Counted from the stretch's first letter, positions 47,040 to 57,008 are shown. The stretch: DNA of 64,000 nt from Pseudanabaena sp. PCC 7367 (GCF_000317065.1 NC_019701.1:744001-808000); one strand, 5' to 3'. Notes: generated by a model not told the origin, from the letters alone. A program made the numbers and translations.

Positions 47040-48404
47040 ATGAGCAACTTGCACCAACCTGGAGATATTATCAGCGATCGCTATCAAGTAATTGGCTTGC
47101 TAGGTTCAGGCTTGACTGGCAAAACCTACCGCGTAAATGACCTGAACCATGAACGTGAAGTTGCCATGAAGGTGGTTTCGCTCCAGGAAACAAGTGAGTG
47201 GAAAATTATTGAACTATTTGAACGTGAAGCCAGAGTATTGCAGAACCTCAGGCATGTGGCGATCCCAGCCTATGTTGATTACTTCCATGTTGATAGTAAC
47301 GCCGATCGCCGTTTTTATCTGGTGCAGGAGCTAGCTCAAGGGCAATCATTGGCAACCCTGGTGGAAAAGGGTTGGAAGCCAAGTGAAGCAGAAGTAAAAG
47401 ATATTGCGTTGCAAATACTTCATATTCTCGATTATCTACATAAGCTTACTCCACCAGTGATCCATCGTGATATCAAGCCTCAAAATATCATTTGCCGTGA
47501 TGATGGTAAGGTCTATCTGGTGGACTTTGGTGCGGTGCAAGATGTCTATCGCAATACCCTGACACGGGGTGGTACATTCGTCGGCACCTATGGCTATATG
47601 CCGCCGGAGCAGTTTCGCGGCCATATTACCTTTGCTTCTGATTTGTATAGTCTGGGCACTACCCTATTGTTTCTGCTTACCGGTAGAAGCCCCGATACTT
47701 TACCCCAGAAGCGAATGAAGATCGATTTTCATCCCTGGGTCAAGCTCTCACCTTCTTTTACTGCATGGTTAGATCAAATCCTGGAGCCGATCGTAGAGGA
47801 TCGCCTAGCTAGCGCCGAGGCCGCGATCGCCAAGTTACAAGCATCTCGATCGACTGCTCAAATAGCTAAATCTGCCCCGACAACAGCAGCTAGATTCCTC
47901 AAAAAGCCGAACTATAGCCGGATTGTAATCAGGAGGCGAGGTAACTATCTCTTGATTACAATTCCACCAAACCCAGACATGCTCACGATCGCTGGCATAT
48001 TTATGTTAATCCTCATTCTTTCACCGATGCTAGCCCTAATGAGCGGTGCTGCTACTGTGCAAGTGGTGACGGTGGCGGTTAGTATGCTGGTGATGGCAGT
48101 GGTTATGTTCGCTATTCTGCTTTCTTTTGGCGGCAGCGAGGAGCAAATTAGAATTACTGCCGATCGCCTGGAATTGAGCAAAAAGGTATTCGATTGGAAG
48201 TTCTGGATCTATTCCAGCGAGACTGCATTGGTGAAGCAGCTCTGGTGTGAAATGAATGTGCTCAGGAGTGGCCCCCACTATAACGGTGCGATCGAGGTGG
48301 GCGGAAATGTGCACAAGTTTGCCATTAGCCGCACCAAGCTTGAAGTTGAATGGTTGATCCAGGAGATTAAGCATTTCCTGAACAATTTAACAAGGGATTG
48401 CTAG
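47040..48404 (+). CDS. Ser/Thr protein kinase, paralogue with one membrane module
   Basis: 454 residues. The kinase domain has GSGLTGKTYRVND, VAMKVV, HRDIKPQNIIC, DFGAVQDVYRNTL and GTYGYMPPEQFRGHI, nearly identical at DNA and protein level to the kinase at 44357. One membrane module follows (NPDMLTIAGIFMLILIL, a second helix, and the closing KLEVEWLIQEIKHFL). The final codons (RDC, stop) may come from the adjacent transposase remnant, since the transposase reading frame begins at 48391. It forms a tight array with the two preceding genes and arose by duplication. Confidence 0.9.
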   Translation: MSNLHQPGDIISDRYQVIGLLGSGLTGKTYRVNDLNHEREVAMKVVSLQETSEWKIIELFEREARVLQNLRHVAIPAYVDYFHVDSNADRRFYLVQELAQGQSLATLVEKGWKPSEAEVKDIALQILHILDYLHKLTPPVIHRDIKPQNIICRDDGKVYLVDFGAVQDVYRNTLTRGGTFVGTYGYMPPEQFRGHITFASDLYSLGTTLLFLLTGRSPDTLPQKRMKIDFHPWVKLSPSFTAWLDQILEPIVEDRLASAEAAIAKLQASRSTAQIAKSAPTTAARFLKKPNYSRIVIRRRGNYLLITIPPNPDMLTIAGIFMLILILSPMLALMSGAATVQVVTVAVSMLVMAVVMFAILLSFGGSEEQIRITADRLELSKKVFDWKFWIYSSETALVKQLWCEMNVLRSGPHYNGAIEVGGNVHKFAISRTKLEVEWLIQEIKHFLNNLTRDC

Positions 48405-48805
48405 AGCCGTAGGATTGAAAGATGCCCAGCCGTTACACCATTTTCTGGGTAACTCACCGTGGGATGTAGAAGCGCTCAGAGACCAGAGATTAGCGATTAT
48501 TCGGCATTACTTATCAGGTCAAGAATTTGTGCTGGTCATAGATGAAACAGGAAATCGCAAGAAAGGGAAAAAGACCGAGTATGTGTCAAGGCAATACATC
48601 GGTAACCTGGGCAAGGTAGAAAATGGGATCGTGTCTGTAAATGCCTACGGCATCATTGGTGAGCAGACTTTGCCGCTGATGTTTAAGATTTAAGGTATTC
48701 AAGCCCCAAAAACGTCTACAGTCAGCAGATGAGCATAAAAGCAAACCAGCCCTAGCCATAGAGATAATCAAAACACAAAGGCCATTTACGATCGATTTAG
48801 TTTAG
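48391..48805 (+). pseudogene. Remnant of an IS701-family transposase, frameshifted
   Basis: A frame beginning at 48391 reads GIARAVGLKDAQPLHHFL, then NSPWDVEAL, then DETGNRKKGKKTEYVSRQY and NLGKVENGIVSVNAYG, the core of IS701 transposases with one catalytic Asp. Near 48690 the match moves to another frame (FKVFKPQKRLQSADEHKSK, stop at 48803-48805). N- and C-terminal parts are missing, and no terminal inverted repeats were found. It is a dead fragment abutting the second kinase gene. Confidence 0.85.
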
Positions 48806-48816
48806 ATTAGATTAGG

Positions 48817-51800
48817 CTAAAACTGACAAGGCCCATTTTGTCCGCTAGGGCAGATCGTTGCGGCATCGGTTTTGAGATCCTTAGTGTTCGCACCACCCAG
48901 GTTTGCGCCACTCAAATTAGCCCCACTCAGGTTAACCCCAGTTAAATTAGCATCCAGTAAGTTTGCGCCACCCAAATCAGCCTGTGCCAGGTTTGACCAG
49001 GACAAATTGGTTGCAGCAAGATTAGAATTGCGTAGATTGGCAGTGCTGAGATTAAACCTGGATAGATCCTGGTTAGCTAGTTGTCTGCCTTCGATCGGTT
49101 GGTTAACAATTTGCCACATCAACCAATAGCGATCTTCTAGCTTGGTGGCTTGTTCAGTATTGCGATCGCCAAGCTTAGCACCTTTAAGATTAGTAACCGC
49201 TAAATCAGCACCTTGTAAATTAGCCCTGGTCAAATCCGTATTCGATAGGTTGGCAAACTTTAGTGAGGCTCCCTGTAAGTTAGTCCAAACCAGCGTAGAT
49301 TCATTAAATTGGGCACCATCAAGAGTAGCTTTAGTGAGGTTCGCGCCATTGAGATTTGCCCCACTCAAGTCGGCACCTTTGAGGTTGGCATCAGCAAAAT
49401 TAGCCTGGTTCAGCTTAGCTCCACTCAAATTGACATTCTCTAAGTTAGCACCACTGAAGTCAACTTCACTAAAGTCCTGATTACTGGCATTTTTAACCAC
49501 TTTTGTTTTTAGACCAGTTAGTAACACCATTCGGCGAACTGGCGGCACGGAATATAGGCCAAACAAAATTGCGATCGGGATGACGATCAAGATTGGCCAT
49601 TTGAGCAAGTTAAGAGTCTTGCCAGCCATCTTACCCATATCAACGCTGGGTTTCTTCGGTTTAGCTGATGGCTCCTTCACAATAGGCTGAGCAACATTTG
49701 CACCAGCCTGGGCAGCTACCTGGGGTTGCTGGCGTGGTGGTTGTCCCGGAGCCGGACTGTAGTTATCATTGGTGATAAAGGGATTACCAGCAACACCATT
49801 ATTTGGAACTCCTCCCGCCGTGAACATATCATCTGGAACTTCGGTCTCCAAATCCAAGAGTCCTGACCAATCGATATCGTCTTCCGATTCAAACAAGTTG
49901 GCAGTGTTCTGATAGCTACTGGCAGTATTGTTTTGCTTAGAACCCGAAGATTCATACCAGTTGGCGGGCTTATTATTTCCAGCATTGCCAGCGTTCCCAG
50001 ACTTACCCTCCGAAAAGGTTGGCAATGGGGGCAGTCCATCTGAAGCTGAATTACTATTGTTTGCTTGGGGTTTGTTTTTCCCTAGATTCGGCAAGCTAGG
50101 GGGATTGGGTGGGCGATTGTGAGGACGGCGATGCTTACTTAGATCCGGCATTGGCGGCAGCGGCAGTGCTGCAGCACGACTGTTTTTCTCTGCGGTTGAG
50201 GGCGTGGATGGGTCGTTGCTAGATTCCTCTTCTTCTTCTTTAAATCGAGCGCGGATTTCATCTAGGTTAAAGTTCCTCTCATAGAGAGTTGCGGGTGTAT
50301 TATCCACCGAATCGCTATCGTCGAGGTCTTCTAAAAGATTAGCTTCACTATCTTGATCGTCATTTAGATTAGGAATCGAGATGCCAGTATGCTCATCCTC
50401 ATGATCGCTAATTTCAGGCCACTGTTCCTCGCCATCGCTATCAAAAGCTGCTGCGATCTGATCAGCTTCATCGCTGGCATAGGGATTGGGAATGTCCATA
50501 TCATCGTCAACCGACATAATATGATCAACCAATCCTTGGGTGCTGAGATCATCTGATAAATCTAATCCAGGGGTGGGGATCGCTGGTGCAGAGGGGGGGG
50601 CTAATTCTGGCTCTGGGGCATCAATATTTTCTGCCAGTTGATCGGCTGGGGCATAATCCAGCTCAGCGATCTCCGCTTCCAACTGGGCTTCCAGGTCTGC
50701 ACCTAGTTCTTCTCCGAGTTCTTCTTCAAATTCTTCGCCAAATTGATCATTTAATTCACCATCAAATCCACTTTCATCAATATCAATATATTGTTCAATA
50801 TCTTCATCTGCACCATCTAACCGATCAATATTACTGTCTTGGTGATAGTCAATTTTAGTTGTTTCGTAGGCGGCTGCCATATCTGCAGGCACTGATGGTT
50901 CGGCCTCGGCTGATGATTCAAACACACGACCGATCGTTTCATTGGCATCTTCATCAAAATCTTCGTCAAAATCTTCATCAAAGCTATGACTATATTCTTG
51001 GCTAAAGTCAGCCTCCGCAGGAGCACCAATTAAAGGCCATTCCTCATTATTATCGGGATTATCGGGAATATTAGTAGAGGCAAAATCTTCATCAAAGTCG
51101 AGTGCAAAGTCTTGGATGATCGAGTCGGCAACATCAATTTCTGCGTTGTCATTATAGAACTCAGCATCTTGCGAAACCGCCGGTGCAGGAATAAACGCGC
51201 GGCCATATTCTCCTTCGATCACATTTGGATCAGTGCGGCCGGTCATATCCGCCTCGGCATCGATCGCTGCTGGAGGTGCAGCTAGTTCTTGCTCATTCAA
51301 ATCATCTGCATCGGTTAAGTTTGAGAGTTCAGGGGCTGATTGTGCCTCTTCGGCATCATCTGCATATTCAATATATTCATCACCATCACTATATTCATTA
51401 TCAAAATCAGCAGACTGATCGCTTGCAGCCAGGTCTGGCTCAATACTGGCATCAATACTAGGCTCAAGTTCATCGATATCCGATTCGACTTCTTCCCAGT
51501 CTTGCTCACTCAAGTCCGCTGCCTGTTCAAATTGATCCCCTGCGGAGAAGTCTTCTGCAGCGATCGCAAATTCCTCGCCAGGCTGGCCTAAATCAACCAA
51601 TTCATCCTCTGATTGGTCATCCACCCATTCATCATAATCACCTGGGTTAGGTTCGGGATCGACTTCCGCTTCGATCGCCTCATCCCAGTTTTCTGCGGCG
51701 AATTCAACATCAGATTCTTCTAGCTCGAATTCTTCCTCAATTGAATCAAAAGTCTCAGACTCTGCTTCCGCCTGGAGATCTTGCCAATCAGATTCGGATA

Positions 51801-53595
51801 TTTCAGGTATTTCTGAGCCATCAGCGGTAGCGATCGCCTCGCTATCCTCCATTGCAAATTCTTCGCCATCTACCCATTCATCTGTTTCATCTGGCTGGGA
51901 TCGATCTTCTTCTTCTTCAAAGGCTGCATCTTCGATCGCTGCGCCCGAATAGTCCTGATCTGCTTGACGATCGTCAGTTTCCACCAAAGCATCATCTGCA
52001 TCATATTGATCGCTTTGAGCGCTTTGATCACTCTGTTCAGCGACATCACCAAAATCCTCCGCATCAACCCATTCATCTGCCTCAGCGGCCGCTTCAAAGC
52101 TAGCAAAAGCCTGCTCCGATTGTTCGTCAAAATCAGATTCTAAATCTTCTTCAACAATTTCTAGATCATCGGTTTCAACCTCAGCATCCCAATCTTCCTC
52201 TGGATCCTCTTCTGGATCTTCTATTTCTGCTTGGGCTGTGGCCTCAAAGTCATCATCGAATCCTTCAACAAATTCAACCTGCTCCGATGTTTCCGCCTCG
52301 AAGTTTGCATCCCAATCTTCTTCTGGATTTTCTTCTGGGGTTGCTATTTCTGCTTGGGCTGTGGCCTCAAAGTCATCATCGAACCCTTCGACAAATTCAA
52401 CTTGCTCCGATGTTTCCGCCTCGAAGTTTGCATCCCAGTCTTCCTCTACTTCCGCATCCTGATCAACAGGCTCATGATCATCCAGGTCTACTTGTTCAAA
52501 ACCAGTAACATCGCCGACTTCCTCCAGCGAAGAGGCTGGTTGTTCAAAATCTGCTTCTAACTCTTCTTCGATCGCCTCGTCGAAATCATCTATTTGCCCA
52601 GCTGCTTGCTCAGTTTCTTCTAGATCTAGTTGGAAGTCAGCAGCGACGGATTCATCATAATTCTCTTGATCATAATCCTGCTCAAGGGTTTGCAATTCAT
52701 ATTCTGAGCCAGTAGATGAAGGATCGTCTGAGTGATAGGGTTCTGTTTCAATATCACTATTATCATCTAGATCATCACCTAGATCCGCTTCAGGACTTAT
52801 GTCTTCGATCGCAGCCGATTCTTCCGATTGCTCTGGTTCATTTAGGCTATTCAGGTCATTCAGGTCATCCAGAATAAAAGTTGAGGCCGCCTGGAGATCC
52901 GGCATCTCCTCAACCTCTTGATCTAATTGCTCTAAAGTCTCTAGGCTTAATTCTAGTTCTGCCGACTCAGCGTCTTCACCGCCATCTAGATCAAGGCCAA
53001 GATCGCCAGCATTGGGGTCTGGTAAATCAAGGTTACCATCCTCAAAAAATGTAGAAGCAGCATCTCCGGCATTAAATATCTCTGCATCCAGCAGTCCAAG
53101 ATCTTCATTGTCAAGGATTGCCTCATCAATGTCACCAAGATCTAACCCCAGATCTTCACCAAAGTCTAAATCCGCATCTAGATCTTCAATGTCTTCAATG
53201 GCTTCGATGTTTTCATTTTCGTCAAAGTTAGCATTATCAGCATCACTGGCAGGTTGATTAGGCTTACGATCGCCCGTGCCGATGCCAGTAATCCTGGTGC
53301 GATCGACAATCAGCCAATCTATCTCATCATTTCCATTGGAGCCACTAGCACCATTACTACCCTTGCGATTTGCCTCCGACTCCTCGGTCTCGAATGAGTC
53401 TAGCCAATCCAGGCTTTCTGAGCCACCATTTTCCTGTAACTCTGGGTTTTGCTCGCTTGACACTCCATCTCCGCGATCGTTTACATCGGATAGGATCAGC
53501 CAGTCAATATCGTTTTTACCAGCTTCATTTTGCTGGCCAGTGCCAGAGTCCTTGGAACCTTCATCCCCAATTGGCGAACCAAAGTTTGATGACAT
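48817..53595 (-). CDS. Giant acidic membrane protein with C-terminal pentapeptide repeats
   Basis: 1592 residues. The first 1300 are extremely Asp/Glu rich, with aromatic anchors recurring in the acid: DIDWLI, SLDWL and EIDWLI near the start, EEDWDA three times, and DEWVD three times. A 41-residue unit is repeated twice. A Pro/Asn-rich stretch precedes one membrane helix (about 1328-1348). The C-terminal 240 residues are pentapeptide repeats (ANLENVNLSGAKL, ADLSGANLNGANL) interrupted by DRYWLMWQIV, ending in two Cys. The topology suggests a long unfolded acidic tail on one side and a beta-helix on the other. GAGGGG lies before ATG 53595. Confidence 0.85.
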   Translation of the reverse strand: MSSNFGSPIGDEGSKDSGTGQQNEAGKNDIDWLILSDVNDRGDGVSSEQNPELQENGGSESLDWLDSFETEESEANRKGSNGASGSNGNDEIDWLIVDRTRITGIGTGDRKPNQPASDADNANFDENENIEAIEDIEDLDADLDFGEDLGLDLGDIDEAILDNEDLGLLDAEIFNAGDAASTFFEDGNLDLPDPNAGDLGLDLDGGEDAESAELELSLETLEQLDQEVEEMPDLQAASTFILDDLNDLNSLNEPEQSEESAAIEDISPEADLGDDLDDNSDIETEPYHSDDPSSTGSEYELQTLEQDYDQENYDESVAADFQLDLEETEQAAGQIDDFDEAIEEELEADFEQPASSLEEVGDVTGFEQVDLDDHEPVDQDAEVEEDWDANFEAETSEQVEFVEGFDDDFEATAQAEIATPEENPEEDWDANFEAETSEQVEFVEGFDDDFEATAQAEIEDPEEDPEEDWDAEVETDDLEIVEEDLESDFDEQSEQAFASFEAAAEADEWVDAEDFGDVAEQSDQSAQSDQYDADDALVETDDRQADQDYSGAAIEDAAFEEEEDRSQPDETDEWVDGEEFAMEDSEAIATADGSEIPEISESDWQDLQAEAESETFDSIEEEFELEESDVEFAAENWDEAIEAEVDPEPNPGDYDEWVDDQSEDELVDLGQPGEEFAIAAEDFSAGDQFEQAADLSEQDWEEVESDIDELEPSIDASIEPDLAASDQSADFDNEYSDGDEYIEYADDAEEAQSAPELSNLTDADDLNEQELAAPPAAIDAEADMTGRTDPNVIEGEYGRAFIPAPAVSQDAEFYNDNAEIDVADSIIQDFALDFDEDFASTNIPDNPDNNEEWPLIGAPAEADFSQEYSHSFDEDFDEDFDEDANETIGRVFESSAEAEPSVPADMAAAYETTKIDYHQDSNIDRLDGADEDIEQYIDIDESGFDGELNDQFGEEFEEELGEELGADLEAQLEAEIAELDYAPADQLAENIDAPEPELAPPSAPAIPTPGLDLSDDLSTQGLVDHIMSVDDDMDIPNPYASDEADQIAAAFDSDGEEQWPEISDHEDEHTGISIPNLNDDQDSEANLLEDLDDSDSVDNTPATLYERNFNLDEIRARFKEEEEESSNDPSTPSTAEKNSRAAALPLPPMPDLSKHRRPHNRPPNPPSLPNLGKNKPQANNSNSASDGLPPLPTFSEGKSGNAGNAGNNKPANWYESSGSKQNNTASSYQNTANLFESEDDIDWSGLLDLETEVPDDMFTAGGVPNNGVAGNPFITNDNYSPAPGQPPRQQPQVAAQAGANVAQPIVKEPSAKPKKPSVDMGKMAGKTLNLLKWPILIVIPIAILFGLYSVPPVRRMVLLTGLKTKVVKNASNQDFSEVDFSGANLENVNLSGAKLNQANFADANLKGADLSGANLNGANLTKATLDGAQFNESTLVWTNLQGASLKFANLSNTDLTRANLQGADLAVTNLKGAKLGDRNTEQATKLEDRYWLMWQIVNQPIEGRQLANQDLSRFNLSTANLRNSNLAATNLSWSNLAQADLGGANLLDANLTGVNLSGANLSGANLGGANTKDLKTDAATICPSGQNGPCQF
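52200..52450 (-). repeat. Two 123-base tandem coding repeats in the acidic gene
   Basis: The two copies are offset by exactly 123 bases, for example an identical stretch starts at 52223 and 52346. They encode 41-residue units beginning EEDWDANFEAETSEQ and ending AQAEI plus an acidic spacer. A third partial unit (EEDWDAEVE) follows. DNA identity is very high, so the duplication is recent. Confidence 0.85.
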
Positions 53596-54721
53596 GATTC
53601 AACCCCTCAATAGTTGTTACAGAAATTCGTAAAAGCGGTAAACGACTTGAATAGATCCTGACATAGATTAAAAGGCGTAATTTTGTCTAAACCAGCAATC
53701 TTTACTAGTGCAAATGTATGCATTTGATCAGGATTTCAAAATTTAGGAAAGTAACCTAATTTAGATGAATAAATACAGGTTGCCCATAAATTCAAAATAC
53801 TTACCCAATCTAATTTTATCAGCAATTCTCAATAACCCCTAAACCAAGACTGGATCGACCAGCAAGATCAGGCGATCGCTAATGCTAGAAAGGCTGCTCA
53901 TGCCTTGCTCTAAATTGATTTGGGTAGTTTAGCATCCTAACTTTGCTAACATATTTTTGGTAGCGATCGTTAAAACAATCAAACTTTTCAAGGGCTTTGC
54001 TTTACGCCAAAATGATTTTTTGATTGCAAGCCCTACCACCCTTTTAGGAATTCATAAATAGTTGATCTAATTAAGAATTTATTTTTGTTAGTTTAAAGAT
54101 GTCACAATACCACAATGTAATTGTTTATGCATTGGGGCAATTGGCTTGTAGGTATAAATTAGCTAGGTATAAAGTAGGTATAAATTAGCCTGGATTTACA
54201 ATCATTGGGGCATTCTTGATCACACTAACAAAGTGACCATCATCAAACTAATGATTAAAATGATTAAGCTGTGATGTGGCCTGAGATGTGATCAGCATGT
54301 TGCTGCGAGTTGGGAAAGCATTTTATTACCAGCAAGACATCTATATGCCTAAACCATTTAACTATTTTGATCTGACAAATTAACTATTCTGATTAAATAT
54401 TAACTATTCTAATTAAATATTCTGACAAAGCACTAATCCAGACATATGACGATTGCTAAGTAATGCTCCGGTGTGGTACTAAGGTGCTGCTGAGCCAATG
54501 CATTGGCTTTAGTTTGTATTGACTGACCTTAGTCATGATCAACGATCGTAATTTTCATGGTTAATCATGGTCTGATTGGATAGGATAGGCAAGTGAATCT
54601 TGATGCTTATGATCTCAAGGTTTATAATCTCTCCTAATTTAAATGGGTCAGAATTGGTCGGGCATTACTCAATTGAATATGGTCTGTCACCAGGTATTTA
54701 GTTAAGTTATTTAAAAGGGCG
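53596..54721. other. Intergenic, about 1.1 kb, AT-rich
   Basis: No gene was found. TAGGTATAAA occurs three times at 54149-54190. A 20-base unit starting TAACTATTCT is repeated in tandem at 54381-54420 and flanked by TCTGACAAA on both sides (54371, 54421). Promoters of the acidic gene and of the SLH gene should lie at the two ends. Confidence 0.55.
54371..54429. repeat. Flanked tandem repeat upstream of the SLH/L,D-transpeptidase gene
   Basis: TCTGACAAA at 54371 and 54421 brackets two 20-base units (54381-54400 and 54401-54420) that differ at one position. Confidence 0.7.
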
Positions 54722-55978
54722 ATGATTAAATTTCTTGCCAAAGCATTTTCAAAAAGCGCCTTAATCAGGATGTGGCGATCGCGGCCCTATCGCTATTTTT
54801 CAACTGGTCTATTGTCCCTATTGCTAACCATAAGTTTTGGTGCGATAAGTGCGCCAGATGTACCAGCAAAATCGATTACTCAATCGACACCTGCCCCTGG
54901 GTTGGCTGAGCCTAATACGATCGACACAAACCCACGCCTGGCCATAGAAACAACTAATCAGCACCAAATTCAAGATCTCAAAAATCATTGGGCAGAACCG
55001 TTTGTACAGGGCTTGGTTAGTCGTCGCCTGATTAATATTGCTGGTAAAAATTTTCGACCCAATGCCACCGTAACCCGTGCTGAGCTGGCGGTTTTGTTGC
55101 AGCAGGCATTTATTTATCAGCCCCAATATCGTAACTGGGTGGGCTTTGATGATATTCCTGCCGATCACTGGGCGGCTGCCGCGATCCAAAAAGCATTTGA
55201 AGGTGGCTTTATTTCTGGGTTTGCCGATCGCACTTTTCGCCCCAATCAAACTGTGACTAAGGCTCAAGCCCTGGTGGCGATCGCTAATGGCATGGATCTG
55301 GTAATCGATCCTGAGCGTTCTAATCAAACTTTTTTGGCTTCGATGTATGTGGATGCCTTTGATGTACCAGATTACGCGATCGATCCGATTGCGGCGTTGA
55401 CCGATCGCGGCGTTGTGGTTAATTATCCCAGGGTCAGGAACCTGAACCCCGACCAGAATATTACGCGGGCGGAGCTAGTGGCGATCATCTATCAATCGCT
55501 GGCCTATCAGGGGGGATTGCCGCCGTTGGATTCTGCCTATGTAATCGATCCCCGTGCGCCTTTGTTTGATCTCAAGGATGGGCAAGTAATTACTAAGCTG
55601 GAAGTTAATTTATCGCAGCGCCAGGTCAGCTCATTTCAGGGCGATCGTAAAGTCAAAAGCTATCCAGTTGGCGTGGGTCGGATTGGCTGGGAAACGCCCA
55701 CCGGTACTTATCAGGTCAGGCAAATGTATGAGCGGCCAGCCTGGAAAAATCCATTTACGGGTGATGTGATCCCCGGTGGCGATCCCGATAACCCATTGGG
55801 TAAATATTGGATTGGATTCTGGACTAATGGCAAAGACTGGTCTGGGTTTCATGGTACGCCCAACCGCAATTCTGTTGGTCAGGCAGTTTCGCATGGTTGT
55901 ATCCGCATGTATAACGAGGATATTGCCGAATTATTTAGCCAGGTGTCACCGGCAACTGTGGTGCAGGTAATTCATTAA
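54722..55978 (+). CDS. L,D-transpeptidase with SLH domains
   Basis: 418 residues. A signal peptide or anchor (about 25-45, FSTGLLSLLLTISFG) is followed by about three S-layer homology repeats (HWAEPFVQGLVSRRLI, FRPNATVTRAEL, DHWAAAAIQKAFEGGFI, FRPNQTVTKAQAL). The C-terminal YkuD domain (about 285-418) has the catalytic HGTPNRNSVGQAVSHGCIRM, whose Cys forms the acyl-enzyme that makes 3-3 peptide cross-links. SLH domains bind secondary wall polymers, so the protein should sit at the peptidoglycan and modify it. The ATG has AAAAGGG close upstream. Confidence 0.93.
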   Translation: MIKFLAKAFSKSALIRMWRSRPYRYFSTGLLSLLLTISFGAISAPDVPAKSITQSTPAPGLAEPNTIDTNPRLAIETTNQHQIQDLKNHWAEPFVQGLVSRRLINIAGKNFRPNATVTRAELAVLLQQAFIYQPQYRNWVGFDDIPADHWAAAAIQKAFEGGFISGFADRTFRPNQTVTKAQALVAIANGMDLVIDPERSNQTFLASMYVDAFDVPDYAIDPIAALTDRGVVVNYPRVRNLNPDQNITRAELVAIIYQSLAYQGGLPPLDSAYVIDPRAPLFDLKDGQVITKLEVNLSQRQVSSFQGDRKVKSYPVGVGRIGWETPTGTYQVRQMYERPAWKNPFTGDVIPGGDPDNPLGKYWIGFWTNGKDWSGFHGTPNRNSVGQAVSHGCIRMYNEDIAELFSQVSPATVVQVIH

Positions 55979-56267
55979 ATTATGCGTGCTCGATCGCAAT
56001 TGTGAATTCAGGGCTTGGCGGTTTTGCTTAAGCTTGCAGTGGAATTCTGTTATATCAACCTGAGTGCGACCGAATCTTGGTAGTCTCTAACTTCGCATTG
56101 CTGGCGATCGCCTGAAGACCCTATTGCAATTGTTTTTATCGAACTGAGTTTAGATGCTTCACGCTCTTGCACGGTCAGGTTTACACAGGCTTATATATAA
56201 CAATACTGCTGCACTGCTGCTAAAGCTGAGTATCACTGAAATGTATCATCCATCATCATCTGCTTTT

Positions 56268-56660
56268 TTACTGAGGATCGGCCAGCAGTTTATTCAATAA
56301 AGTTTTGAGCTTGGGAATGTCTGACTGAGTGATGTGCCATAACTTACCGATGTCGATCTCAAAATAGCCATAAATCAGGCGTTCCCCCACACCAATTAGA
56401 TTCCGCCAGCTAATTTCCGGATGCTGGTTAATAAATGTGATTGGTAATCGCTTTGATACTGCGCCAATAATGCCGATCGATCGCTCCACCGCATAGATTG
56501 TTTTTTGGTCATTACTGAAGCTAGTTAAATCCATCCCGTCGATAAACTCTTCTGTGGCATTTATTGCTTCTAAAACATCAAGGATCTGTCCCCTGAACCT
56601 TTGGTCAGCATTATTGGTAAGATCACCAAAAATTCCCGTTGTGGGTTTGTCAATACTCAT
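56268..56660 (-). CDS. HepT-like (DUF86) protein with degenerate catalytic motif
   Basis: About 130 residues from ATG 56660. The fold pattern fits HepT/DUF86: an N-terminal helix bundle (RFRGQILDVLEAINATEEFI), FSNDQKTIYAVERSIGIIGAVSKRL, and the C-terminal SWRNLIGVGERLIYGYFEID. In active HepT RNases this last segment reads like MRNRLIHGY, giving R-x4-H-x-Y. Here the Arg is Gly and the His is Tyr, so RNase activity is likely lost. The usual MntA nucleotidyltransferase partner is absent on both sides. It may be a decayed toxin or have another role. Confidence 0.8.
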   Translation of the reverse strand: MSIDKPTTGIFGDLTNNADQRFRGQILDVLEAINATEEFIDGMDLTSFSNDQKTIYAVERSIGIIGAVSKRLPITFINQHPEISWRNLIGVGERLIYGYFEIDIGKLWHITQSDIPKLKTLLNKLLADPQ

Positions 56661-57008
56661 ATACACATACAAAAGAATTTATCGAGTTTTGAGGCTTATT
56701 AAGACTAGTTTTGGGCTGAATATGAAATAGGCGACAAAAATTTATTGTTTCGATCGCTCTACGACTCTATCGAGATCACATATTAAAAGCCGTGATCTTA
56801 GCTAAAGTCTACTCTATCTAATCCATTTAAGATTGTACTTAGATGCATAAATGTTGATGTAGCGACAGGATGCAATTACATCTGCAAAATTAGCGATGCG
56901 CTTAATACGATCGATACACAATTTATCCCCTGCTTAGAGTTTAAACGCTAACTGAATCCGATGTTGTGCCTAGTAATCTAAATTCACTTTTTATGATAGT
57001 GCCTACTC
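56661..57008. other. Intergenic, about 350 bases
   Basis: Nothing gene-like or strongly structured was seen. It should hold the promoter of the HepT-like gene and the 3' end of the phospholipase D-like transcript. Confidence 0.5.

Noticed and set aside
54149-54430. Short direct repeats considered as a CRISPR array
   Set aside because: Units are adjacent, differ in length and lack constant spacers; no cas genes are nearby.
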